Below, piece by piece: positions 7,700 to 15,062 of a stretch of DNA of 56,456 bases; the stretch's first letter is position 1; each line of letters starts with the position of its first letter. This stretch comes from DATNIB01 sp035604685 (GTDB lineage: Bacteria > Actinomycetota > Acidimicrobiia > Acidimicrobiales > RAAP-2): NCBI GenBank assembly GCA_035604685.1, contig DATNIB010000059.1, forward strand, positions 1 through 56,456. The letters run 5' to 3'. The position numbers and the translations under genes were made by a program. A model generated the notes under the pieces. The model was given only the letters and a program-made list of their open reading frames with translations. It did no database searches and was not told where the DNA came from.

Positions 7700-8824
7700 A
7701 TGACGGAGGCCGACGAGCCGGCTCCGGCCGTCATCGACTGGGCGGTGGCGGAGCGGGTCGCCGCCTGGGCCGCCAGCCGAACCAAGACCCCCCCGTCCTA
7801 CCGGTGGGCCGCCATGCAGGCGGACTTCGACGAGCTGACCGCGCGGGCCGAGGGCCTGGTGGCCGAGTCCACCGGGCTCCAGCTCGCGGCGGGGCCCACC
7901 CGAGGGCTGGTCATCGATCGAGCCGGCTGGGTCCATGCCAACGTGGTCTCGTTCGAGCGGTTGCTGGGGCCGACGCTGCAGAAGGCGGCGGCCCGCAAGT
8001 CCCCGTCCGTCCTGGCCTCGCTCCCCCCCTGGGTCGAGAAGAGCGCCGCCGGCGTGGGCCGGTCGGTCAGCGGCGCCCAGCTCGGTCTCGTGCTCGGGTG
8101 GCTGTCGACCCGCGTGCTCGGGCAGTACGACCTCCTGGTCACCGACGAGCCCGACTCCGAGCAGGATGTCGTCTACTACGTGGGCCCCAACGTCGAGGCC
8201 ATCGAGCAGCGGTTCGGTTTCCCCCCGAAGGAGTTCCGCCTGTGGCTGGCCCTCCACGAGGTCACGCACCGCTTCCAGTTCATGGCGGTGCCGTGGCTGG
8301 GCGCCCACTTCCGCTCGCTCGTGGATCAGGGACTCGAACCCCTGGGGGCGGACCCGCGCCGCATGCTCGACGCCGTGCGCCGGGCCGCCGACGAGATCCG
8401 GGCCGGCCGGAGCCCGCTCCAAGATGCGGGCATGCTCGGTCTCGTGGCCACGCCCGAACAGCTCGAGGCGATCCGGCGAATTCAGGCACTGATGAGCCTG
8501 CTCGAGGGTCACGGCGACGTGACGATGGACCGTGCCGGCGCCGAGGCCGTGCCGGGCGCGGAGAGGTTCGGCGCGGTGCTGCGGGCCCGCCGCGAGCAGG
8601 CCCGGGGCCCGGCGCGCCTCGTGCAACAGATCCTCGGGATCGAGGCGAAGTTCCGCCAGTACGCCGAGGGGGAGCGCTTCGTGCGATCGGTGGAGGAGTC
8701 CGGTGGCTCCCGGCTGTTCAGCCGCGTCTGGCAGGGTCCCGAGTGGCTCCCCTCCATGGTCGAGATCCGCGACCCGTCGCAGTGGGTGGCGCGCGTCGGC
8801 GGCACCGCGGCCCTCGCGGGGTGA
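7700..8824 (+). CDS. Zinc-dependent metalloprotease-like protein (zincin_2, F420-biosynthesis-associated family)
   Basis: 374 residues. HEVTH at 186-190 gives the HExxH zinc/catalytic motif, and 'EGHGDV' near 270 supplies the third ligand expected for this family, which is widespread in Actinobacteria and sometimes labelled 'coenzyme F420 biosynthesis associated'. The mature activity is unknown. No signal peptide is visible, so it is predicted cytoplasmic or membrane-associated. As in many actinobacteria it is directly upstream of tilS-hpt; its TGA overlaps the GTG of that gene (GTGA), pointing to translational coupling. No F420 gene is seen nearby. Confidence 0.82.
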   Translation: MTEADEPAPAVIDWAVAERVAAWAASRTKTPPSYRWAAMQADFDELTARAEGLVAESTGLQLAAGPTRGLVIDRAGWVHANVVSFERLLGPTLQKAAARKSPSVLASLPPWVEKSAAGVGRSVSGAQLGLVLGWLSTRVLGQYDLLVTDEPDSEQDVVYYVGPNVEAIEQRFGFPPKEFRLWLALHEVTHRFQFMAVPWLGAHFRSLVDQGLEPLGADPRRMLDAVRRAADEIRAGRSPLQDAGMLGLVATPEQLEAIRRIQALMSLLEGHGDVTMDRAGAEAVPGAERFGAVLRARREQARGPARLVQQILGIEAKFRQYAEGERFVRSVEESGGSRLFSRVWQGPEWLPSMVEIRDPSQWVARVGGTAALAG

Positions 8825-10362
8825 CGGTCCGGGACCGAGCGCGCGCGAGGCTGCCCGCCCCGGCCTGGCCGGCCGAGGTTCTCCAGTTGCTGGAGCGCTG
8901 CCAGTTCCCGCCCGCCGGTTCGCCGATCACCTGCGCGGTCTCGGGCGGTCCCGACTCGCTCGCACTCTTGGTGCTCGCGGCCGCGGCCGGATGCCGGGTC
9001 ACCGCGGTCCACGTCGACCACGGGCTGCGACCGGGTTCGAGCGGAGAGGCGGGGGTCGTCGCGGCCGTCGCCCGACGCGTCGGCGCCGCGTTCTTGGCCG
9101 AGACGGTCCACGTCGCAGCGGGTCCCAACCTGGAGGCCCGGGCCCGGATCGGCCGCTTCTCGGTGCTGCCGGTGGACGTGGCGACCGGCCACACGATGGA
9201 CGACCAGGCCGAGACCGTGCTGGCCAACCTGCTGCGTGGCGCCGGCCGCGACGGCCTGGCCGCCATGGAGCCCGGCCCGCGGCACCCGCTCCTTGCGATT
9301 CGCCGAGACGAGGCGCGCCAGGTGTGTCAGGTCATGGGCATCGTGCCGGTGCAGGACCCTTCCAACGACGACCCGCGCCACCTGCGCAACCGGATCAGGC
9401 ACGAGTTGCTGCCCCTCTGTGCCGAGCTGGTGCAGCGGGATCCGGTGCCACTGTTGGCGCGTCACGCCGACGTGGCGCGGGACGAATCCGCGCTGCTCGA
9501 CGACCTGGCCCGGTTGGCCGTGCCCGAGCCGAGCGACGCCCGGGAGCTGGCGCGGGCCCCCGAAGCGCTGGCCCGGCGCGCCGTGCGTCGGTGGCTGTGG
9601 GACACCTCGGAGGAGGTCGTCGCCGACCGGCATCCGCCGTCGTTGGCGGAGGTGCGGCGGGTGCTCGACGTGGCCGCGGGGCGTGCGGTCGGCACCGAAC
9701 TGTCGGGTGGTCGTCGAGTGCGTCGGTCGCACGGACGCCTGCGGGTGGCCCGGGGTCCCTCCGATAAGGTGCGGCCGGTGAAGCCTGAAGAGGCGCCGGG
9801 GTGGGCGGCGCCCGACGTCGGACCGCCGATCGTCACGGCAGCCGAGCTGGCCGCGAAGGTCGCCGAGCTCGGCGCGGCCATCACCGCCGACTACGTCGAC
9901 GACCCACCACTCCTCGTCGGTGTCTTGAAGGGCGCCATGATCTTCATGAGCGACCTCTGCCGGGCCATCGCGCTCCCCGTGGACGTCGACTTCATGGCGG
10001 TGTCCTCCTACGGCAGCGCGACCCGCACCTCGGGCGTCGTGCGCATCGTGAAGGACCTGGACGCAGATCTGGCCGGTCGCCATGTGCTCGTCGTCGAGGA
10101 CATCATCGACAGCGGGCTCACGCTCAACTACCTGCGCCGCTACCTCCAGGCGCGCCGCCCGGCCAGCCTCGAGATCTGCGCGCTCTTGGTGAAGGAGGCA
10201 GAACAGCGGGTCGACCTGGCGTTGCGCTACGTCGGGTTCACCATTCCGGCCGAGTTCGTGGTGGGCTACGGCCTGGACGCCAACGAGCGGTTCCGCAACC
10301 TGGCCTCCGTGCACAGCTACCGCGGTGACCCCGGGGTGGCCCACCGAGCGACGGCCAGATGA
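8821..10362 (+). CDS. tilS: Bifunctional tRNA(Ile) lysidine synthase / hypoxanthine-guanine phosphoribosyltransferase fusion
   Basis: One continuous frame of 513 residues joins two enzymes usually encoded by adjacent genes. Residues 1-319 are TilS: PP-loop SGGPDS at 41-46, 'HVDHGLRPGSS', 'GHTMDDQAETVL', which attaches lysine to C34 of tRNA-Ile(CAU). Residues about 320-513 are Hpt: 'GVLKGAMIFMSDL', the PRPP loop 'VVEDIIDSGLTL' and 'FVVGYGLDANERFRNL', which salvages hypoxanthine/guanine. No stop codon lies between them. In-frame GTG codons at 9769 and 9778 could allow separate Hpt translation, but no convincing ribosome binding site precedes them. The TilS part is on the short side of the family. 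The gene ends in an ATGA overlap with folE. Confidence 0.88.
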   Translation: MTVRDRARARLPAPAWPAEVLQLLERCQFPPAGSPITCAVSGGPDSLALLVLAAAAGCRVTAVHVDHGLRPGSSGEAGVVAAVARRVGAAFLAETVHVAAGPNLEARARIGRFSVLPVDVATGHTMDDQAETVLANLLRGAGRDGLAAMEPGPRHPLLAIRRDEARQVCQVMGIVPVQDPSNDDPRHLRNRIRHELLPLCAELVQRDPVPLLARHADVARDESALLDDLARLAVPEPSDARELARAPEALARRAVRRWLWDTSEEVVADRHPPSLAEVRRVLDVAAGRAVGTELSGGRRVRRSHGRLRVARGPSDKVRPVKPEEAPGWAAPDVGPPIVTAAELAAKVAELGAAITADYVDDPPLLVGVLKGAMIFMSDLCRAIALPVDVDFMAVSSYGSATRTSGVVRIVKDLDADLAGRHVLVVEDIIDSGLTLNYLRRYLQARRPASLEICALLVKEAEQRVDLALRYVGFTIPAEFVVGYGLDANERFRNLASVHSYRGDPGVAHRATAR

Positions 10363-10940
10363 TCAAGGGATCATCGGTCGACGTGGCCCGCGTGGCGCGC
10401 GCGGTGAGCGAGCTGCTGGAGGCGATCGGGGAGGACCCAGAGCGAGAGGGTCTGGTGGCCACGCCGACCCGGGTCGCGGCCATGTACGAGGAGCTGTTCA
10501 GCGGGATTGCCGACGACCCGTCGCGCCACCTGACCGTCACGTTCGAGGCCGAGCACGACGAGATGGTCATGGTGCGCGAGATCCCGTTCGCCTCCTTGTG
10601 CGAGCACCACCTGGTGCCCTTCATCGGGCGGGCGCACGTGGCCTACATCCCCAACAGCGACGGCCGCATCACCGGCTTGTCCAAGCTGGCGCGCCTGGTC
10701 GACGGCTTCGCCCGCCGCCTCCAGGTCCAAGAGCGGATGACCACCCAGATCGCCGACGCCCTGGAGTCGGCGCTGGCGCCGCGTGGCGTGCTGGTGGTGG
10801 TCGAGGCGGAGCACCTCTGCCTGTCCATGCGCGGGGTGAAGAAGCCCGGCACGGTGACCGTGACCTCGTCTGTGCGCGGGCTCTTCCGCTCGGACCCGGC
10901 CACCCGGGCCGAAGCCATGCAGTTCATCCACGGCCGCTGA
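10359..10940 (+). CDS. folE: GTP cyclohydrolase I
   Basis: 193 residues, the standard length. Zinc ligands Cys81 and His84 (CEHH) and Cys154 (EHLCLSMRG) are all present, as are 'GREGLxxTPxRVA'-type residues 30-40 and the C-terminal 'SSVRGLF' signature. It converts GTP to 7,8-dihydroneopterin triphosphate, the first step of tetrahydrofolate synthesis. It overlaps tilS-hpt by 4 bp and heads the fol genes. The usual actinobacterial order has ftsH between hpt and folE; here ftsH is missing. Confidence 0.97.
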   Translation: MIKGSSVDVARVARAVSELLEAIGEDPEREGLVATPTRVAAMYEELFSGIADDPSRHLTVTFEAEHDEMVMVREIPFASLCEHHLVPFIGRAHVAYIPNSDGRITGLSKLARLVDGFARRLQVQERMTTQIADALESALAPRGVLVVVEAEHLCLSMRGVKKPGTVTVTSSVRGLFRSDPATRAEAMQFIHGR

Positions 10941-10977
10941 AGCGCCCTGGAGGCTCCGGCCGAGGCGCGCCTGCGCA

Positions 10978-10983
10978 TACGCT
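10978..10983 (+). promoter_or_regulatory. Putative internal -10 box before folP
   Basis: TACGCT sits 7 bases upstream of the folP ATG in the 50-bp folE-folP gap, with no Shine-Dalgarno sequence between. This suggests a secondary, leaderless promoter inside the folate operon. No -35 is recognisable. Confidence 0.35.
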
Positions 10984-10990
10984 CGGCGAC

Positions 10991-11869
10991 ATGTCCCGGT
11001 TGAGTGACACGCCGCCGATCGTCATGGGCGTGCTCAACGTCACGCCCGACTCCTTTTTCGACGGCGGCCGCTACCTGCTCCCGGCCGACGCGATCGCTCA
11101 CGGGCGGACGCTGATCGAGGCGGGCGCCGACATCGTCGACGTGGGCGGGGAGTCCACGCGCCCCGGCGCCAGCCCGGTCGACCCGGACGAGGAGCTGCGA
11201 CGCGTGCTGCCGGTCGTCGAGGCACTGGCCGCCGAGCCGGTGCGCGTGTCGATCGACACCACCAAGCGACCGGTCGCCTTGGCCGCGGTAGCCGCCGGAG
11301 CCACGCTCATCAACGACGTCTCGGGCACGCTCTGGCCGACCGCGGCCGAGCGGGGCGTCGGCTGGGTGGCCATGCACCGCCAGGGCTCCCCCGCTGACAT
11401 GCAGCAGCACCCGTCCTACGGCGACGTGGTGGCCGAGGTGCGCGACGCCCTGTTGGAGCTCGCCGGCCGAGCGCGGGGGGCCGGGGTGCGCGAGCTGTGG
11501 GTGGACCCCGGGATCGGGTTTGGCAAGACGCGCGCCCACAACCTGGCCCTGCTCGGGCACCTGGCCAGCCTGGTGGACGACGCCCGCGCGGCGGGTGCCG
11601 CCGGTGTGCTGGTCGGGACCAGCCGAAAATCCTTCCTCGGCACCTTCGCCGACCCCGGCGACACCGATATGTTGGCGACGGACGAGCGGTTCGAGGGATC
11701 GCTGGCCACGGCCGTGTGGGCGATGACCCAGGGGGTCGGCATGGTCCGGGTGCACGACGTCCTGGCGACCCGCCGGGCGGCTGCGCTGGTGGCCGGTCCC
11801 GCCGCCGGACGCCCGGCTGAGGACCCTCGGGACGAGAGGCAGCAGGCGATGAGGGAGCGACGGTCATGA
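10991..11869 (+). CDS. folP: Dihydropteroate synthase
   Basis: 292 residues from the ATG at 10991; the frame is open much further upstream but overlaps folE, so this start is chosen. Family signatures are 'GVLNVTPDSFFDGG' (residues 13-26, pterin/Mg site), 'VDVGGESTRPGA' (49-60), 'INDVSG' and the C-terminal 'RVHDV' (pterin and phosphate contacts). The enzyme condenses 6-hydroxymethyl-dihydropterin diphosphate with p-aminobenzoate and is the sulfonamide target. The last codons overlap the next gene (ATGA). Confidence 0.96.
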   Translation: MSRLSDTPPIVMGVLNVTPDSFFDGGRYLLPADAIAHGRTLIEAGADIVDVGGESTRPGASPVDPDEELRRVLPVVEALAAEPVRVSIDTTKRPVALAAVAAGATLINDVSGTLWPTAAERGVGWVAMHRQGSPADMQQHPSYGDVVAEVRDALLELAGRARGAGVRELWVDPGIGFGKTRAHNLALLGHLASLVDDARAAGAAGVLVGTSRKSFLGTFADPGDTDMLATDERFEGSLATAVWAMTQGVGMVRVHDVLATRRAAALVAGPAAGRPAEDPRDERQQAMRERRS

Positions 11870-12375
11870 AGGGCAAGTGGGCGGCGGGGATCCCGCCGCG
11901 CAACTTCACCTGGGTCATTCGCGACCACCTGGCGGTGAGCGAGCGGCCCGGCGGGTTCGCGCCGAACCACCGGCGGGTGCGCAGACAGGAGGAGATCATC
12001 TGGTTGCGGGTGCAGGAGTTCAATCGCGTCATCTCGCTCCTCCCGTCTCCGCACAACCTGGCCGCCTACGAGGATGGCGGGTTGACCTGGGCCCACTACG
12101 CGCTGAGCGCGGGCGTCGACCCTCGCCCGGTGCTCGAGGAGTGCTACCGCGACCTACGCGACTCGTTGGCCGCCGGGCTCAAGGTGCTCATGCACCGCGA
12201 CGAGCTCGGCGACCAGCTCATGGGTGTCGTGGCCGGATTCTTGGTGTGGTCGGGGCGCCTCACTTCGGGACCCCAGGCGGTGGCGACGGTCGAGCACATG
12301 ATCGGACGCCAGATGGGCCCCGGCGGCCGGGAGCTGGTCGCCTCCGTCGTGGTGCCGCCGTCGCGCACCGGGTGA
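11866..12375 (+). CDS. Dual-specificity-phosphatase-like protein lacking the catalytic Cys and Arg (folate-operon pseudophosphatase)
   Basis: 169 residues with an ATGA overlap at its start and a GTGA overlap with folB at its end, so it is embedded in the fol operon. The N-terminus ('RNFTWVIRDHLAVSERPG'), the mid strand 'FNRVISLL' and the helix after the loop resemble bacterial dual-specificity/tyrosine phosphatases of the 'NFxWV..xLA...RPG' type. Where such enzymes have V-L-x-H-C-x5-R, this protein reads K-V-L-M-H-R-D-E-L-G-D-Q (about residues 106-116): the nucleophile Cys is Arg and the phosphate-binding Arg is Gln. Seen directly: position, coupling and motif. Inferred: a catalytically dead, possibly regulatory or substrate-binding protein of folate synthesis. 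I cannot name a function. Confidence 0.72.
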   Translation: MKGKWAAGIPPRNFTWVIRDHLAVSERPGGFAPNHRRVRRQEEIIWLRVQEFNRVISLLPSPHNLAAYEDGGLTWAHYALSAGVDPRPVLEECYRDLRDSLAAGLKVLMHRDELGDQLMGVVAGFLVWSGRLTSGPQAVATVEHMIGRQMGPGGRELVASVVVPPSRTG

Positions 12376-12755
12376 GCTCGAAGGACGACCTCGCGCCGCG
12401 TATCGAGGTGCGGGGGCTGCGGGTCCAAGGCGTCCACGGGGCGCTGCCCGCAGAGCGCGAGCGAGCCCAGCCCTTCGAGCTCGACCTCGACCTGTGGGGA
12501 GATGTCGCCCGCTCCGCCCTGTCCGACCAGCTGTCCGACACGGCCGACTACGGCGTCCTGGCCGAGTGCGCGGCCCGGGTCGTCCAGACGACCTCCTTCG
12601 CACTGCTCGAGGCGCTGGCCCACGCCGTGGGCAGTGCCCTGCTGGCGTTCGACGCGCGCCTCGAAACCGTGGCGGTGACGGTGCGCAAGCTGCAGCCGCC
12701 GCTCGCCCTCGACGTCGACACGGTCGGTGTCCGACTCGTCTTGCGGCGCGACTAG
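12372..12755 (+). CDS. folB: Dihydroneopterin aldolase
   Basis: 127 residues from the GTG that overlaps the previous TGA. The family start 'IEVRGLRVQGVHGALPAERE' (residues 10-28, with the Glu/His region), 'SDTADYGVLAE' and the C-terminal 'VTVRKLQPPL' are typical of FolB. It cleaves 7,8-dihydroneopterin to 6-hydroxymethyl-dihydropterin and glycolaldehyde, linking FolE to FolK/FolP. A dedicated phosphatase for dihydroneopterin triphosphate is not seen in the operon. Confidence 0.92.
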   Translation: MSSKDDLAPRIEVRGLRVQGVHGALPAERERAQPFELDLDLWGDVARSALSDQLSDTADYGVLAECAARVVQTTSFALLEALAHAVGSALLAFDARLETVAVTVRKLQPPLALDVDTVGVRLVLRRD

Positions 12756-12762
12756 CCCGGCG

Positions 12763-13224
12763 GTGGTTCGGGCCTTCCTCGGGCTCGGCTCCAATCTGGG
12801 CGATCGCCGCGCGCAGCTGCGGCGGGCCGTCGAGCTCCTGGCCGCCGAGGGCGACCTGGTGGCCGTCTCCCCCCTCTACGAGACGGATCCGGTGGGCGGG
12901 CCCGCCGACCAGCCGGCCTATCTGAACCTGGTGGTGGAGCTGGCGACGAGCGCCACCGCGCGAGAGCTCCTGGCGCGCTGCGCCCGCCTGGAGGCGGACG
13001 CACAGCGGGTGCGCGCGGTGCGCTTCGGGCCCCGGACGCTCGACGCGGACGTGCTGTTGGTGGGCACCGAACGGGTAGACGAGCCCGACCTCGTCGTCCC
13101 CCACCCCCGCATGTACGAGCGCCGTTTCGTGCTCGCCCCGCTGGCCGACCTGGCGCCCGATCTGGTGCCGCCCGAGGTGCTGGCGGCGTCGGTGGGCGCC
13201 GTCGCAAACCTGGGTACACTGTGA
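12763..13224 (+). CDS. folK: 6-hydroxymethyl-7,8-dihydropterin pyrophosphokinase
   Basis: 153 residues from the GTG at 12763, chosen because it places 'FLGLGSNLGDR' at residues 4-14 as in other FolK proteins; an upstream in-frame GTG at 12727 would overlap folB by 29 bp. ATP/Mg segment 'RFGPRTLDADVLL' and 'VPHPRMYERRFVLAPLADL' are the conserved HPPK blocks. It passes pyrophosphate from ATP to 6-hydroxymethyl-dihydropterin for FolP. Confidence 0.93.
   Translation: MVRAFLGLGSNLGDRRAQLRRAVELLAAEGDLVAVSPLYETDPVGGPADQPAYLNLVVELATSATARELLARCARLEADAQRVRAVRFGPRTLDADVLLVGTERVDEPDLVVPHPRMYERRFVLAPLADLAPDLVPPEVLAASVGAVANLGTL
13215..13220 (+). promoter_or_regulatory. Putative -10 box for the pan-nad-coaX operon
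   Basis: TACACT lies in the last codons of folK, about 70 bp before the DUF2520-PanC start, and is followed by a purine-rich leader with an AAGGAGG Shine-Dalgarno at 13279-13285. The same TACACT hexamer precedes clpC. No clear -35. Confidence 0.35.
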
Positions 13225-13289
13225 TCGTCAACGACTCCCATCACTGACGCGAACGGCACCGAGAGGGCCGGAACGCCGAAGGAGGTGCG

Positions 13290-15062
13290 GTGCAGTCCGT
13301 GCGTTTCATCGGCCCGGGAAGGGCCGGACGTTCGCTCGCCCAGGCACTCGGCTCGGCCGGCTGGGACGTCGTCGGCCTCCTCGGTCGGGACGATGACCAG
13401 ACCGATGCCGCGTCGGGCGTGGATGTGCTCGTCATCGCCACCCCGGACGACGCCATTGGCGCCGTGGCGGCCTCGGTGCGTCCCAACCCGCGCTGCGTCG
13501 TCGTGCACCTGGCTGCGTCGCTCGGTCTCGGCGTGCTCGACACCCACCCGCGTCGGGGGGCGATGCACCCGTTGGTGCCGCTGCCCACCCCCGAGATCGG
13601 GGCCCGCCGGCTGGTCCAGGGCATCTCTTTCGCCGTGGCCGGCGACCCCGCGGTGTGCCGGATGGTCGAGTCCCTGGGTGGCCGTGCGCTGCACGTGGCC
13701 GACGCCGACCGCGCCGCCTACCACGCGGCGGCCTGCATCGCCGCCAACCATGTCGTCGCCCTCCTCGGCCAGGTCGGGCGCGTCGCCGGCACGGTCGGAC
13801 TGGAACTGGACGCGTTCTTGGACCTCAGCCGGGCCGCCCTCGACGACGTGGGGCGCCTCGGCCCGATGCAGGCGCTGACCGGGCCGGCCGGCCGGGGTGA
13901 CTGGGCGACGCTGGAGCGCCACCGCCAGGCGCTCGCCCCCGAGGAGCGTCCCGCCTACAACGTGCTGGTCGGCCAGGCGCTCCGCCTGGCGGCCGACGCC
14001 GCCGGCCGCACCGGGCGCGACGCCGGTCTCCGCCCGATCGAGCCGGCGCTCGTCCCCGACGTGCCAGCGGCGCCGTCGGTCGCCGTCACCGAGACGCTGG
14101 AGGGCTTGTCGGCCTCGCTGGAGGCGGCGCGCGCGCGGGGCGCCCGCGTCGGGTTCGTGCCCACCATGGGTGCGCTGCACGCCGGCCACGTCTCTTTGAT
14201 CGAGCGGGCCGCCGCCGAGTGCGATGTCGTGGCCGTGAGCATCTACGTCAACCCGCTGCAGTTCGGGGACCCGAGCGACCTGGAGCGCTATCCGCGCGAC
14301 CTCTCCGGCGACCTGGTGGTGTGCGCGCAGGCCGGGGCCGACATCGTGTTCGCCCCGTCGGTCCACGAGATGTGCCCGACCTGGCCCGCGCCGACCGAGA
14401 CGCTCGTGTCCGTCGGAGTTGAGGCGAGGGACTGGGAGGGTGCGTCGCGTCCGGGGCACTTCACCGGCGTGGCCACCGTCGTGGCCAAGCTGTTCGCGGC
14501 GGCCGGCCGGTGCCGTGCCTACTTCGGCGAGAAGGACTTCCAGCAGCTGGCGGTGATCCGTCGAATGGCCGCCGACCTCGGGTTCCCGGTCGAGGTCGTC
14601 GCCTGCACCACCGTCCGGGAGGCCGATGGCCTGGCGCTGTCGAGCCGCAACCGGCGCCTCTCGCCCGCAGAGCGCGCCGCGGCCACCGCCCTCTCGCGGG
14701 CCCTGGCCGCCGGTCGCGCCGCCATCAGCGCGGGTGAGCGTCGACCCGCCGCGGTGGCGTCGGTCATGGAGGCCGTCGCCGCGGCCGTTCCGGAGGTCGG
14801 CCTCGACTACGCCACCGTCGTCGACGCCGAAGACCTGGTCGTGCCGGCGCGCCTCGACGGCCACCGCCCGCTGCGGTTGCTCATCGCCGCCCAGGTCGGT
14901 CCGGTGCGGCTGATCGACAACTGCGCGGCCGTCGTGCCACTGCGCGCCGACCTCGCGTCGCCGGTCGGCTTCGGCCTCGGCCGCCAGGCCTTCAATGCGG
15001 GCAACGACGTCGTCGACTCGCTGGCGGCGCTGGCCTATCCGGTGGGCGCCGTCGAGCGATGA
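13290..15062 (+). CDS. panC: Fusion of a DUF2520/Rossmann oxidoreductase-like domain with pantoate-beta-alanine ligase
   Basis: 590 residues. Residues 1 to about 265 are a Rossmann-like plus DUF2520 unit: 'RFIGPGRAGRSLAQAL' (GxGxxG-type nucleotide site at 5-20), 'VDVLVIATPDDAI', then a helical part with 'AAYHAAACIAANHVVALLG'. Residues about 275-565 are PanC: 'GFVPTMGALHAGH' near 287-299 (HIGH-like), 'YFGEKDFQQLAVIRRM', 'ADGLALSSRNRRLS' (KMSKS-like). PanC joins pantoate and beta-alanine with ATP. DUF2520 genes commonly neighbour panC and resemble ketopantoate reductases, so this may make and use pantoate in one chain; that is inference. The GTG at 13290 is 4 bases after an AAGGAGG site and an in-frame GTG at 13299 is equally possible. 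panD and panB are not nearby. Confidence 0.9.
   Translation: MQSVRFIGPGRAGRSLAQALGSAGWDVVGLLGRDDDQTDAASGVDVLVIATPDDAIGAVAASVRPNPRCVVVHLAASLGLGVLDTHPRRGAMHPLVPLPTPEIGARRLVQGISFAVAGDPAVCRMVESLGGRALHVADADRAAYHAAACIAANHVVALLGQVGRVAGTVGLELDAFLDLSRAALDDVGRLGPMQALTGPAGRGDWATLERHRQALAPEERPAYNVLVGQALRLAADAAGRTGRDAGLRPIEPALVPDVPAAPSVAVTETLEGLSASLEAARARGARVGFVPTMGALHAGHVSLIERAAAECDVVAVSIYVNPLQFGDPSDLERYPRDLSGDLVVCAQAGADIVFAPSVHEMCPTWPAPTETLVSVGVEARDWEGASRPGHFTGVATVVAKLFAAAGRCRAYFGEKDFQQLAVIRRMAADLGFPVEVVACTTVREADGLALSSRNRRLSPAERAAATALSRALAAGRAAISAGERRPAAVASVMEAVAAAVPEVGLDYATVVDAEDLVVPARLDGHRPLRLLIAAQVGPVRLIDNCAAVVPLRADLASPVGFGLGRQAFNAGNDVVDSLAALAYPVGAVER

Noticed and set aside
8509..10344. 611-codon minus-strand frame opposite tilS-hpt
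   Set aside because: Shadow frame; the plus strand encodes intact TilS and Hpt motifs.
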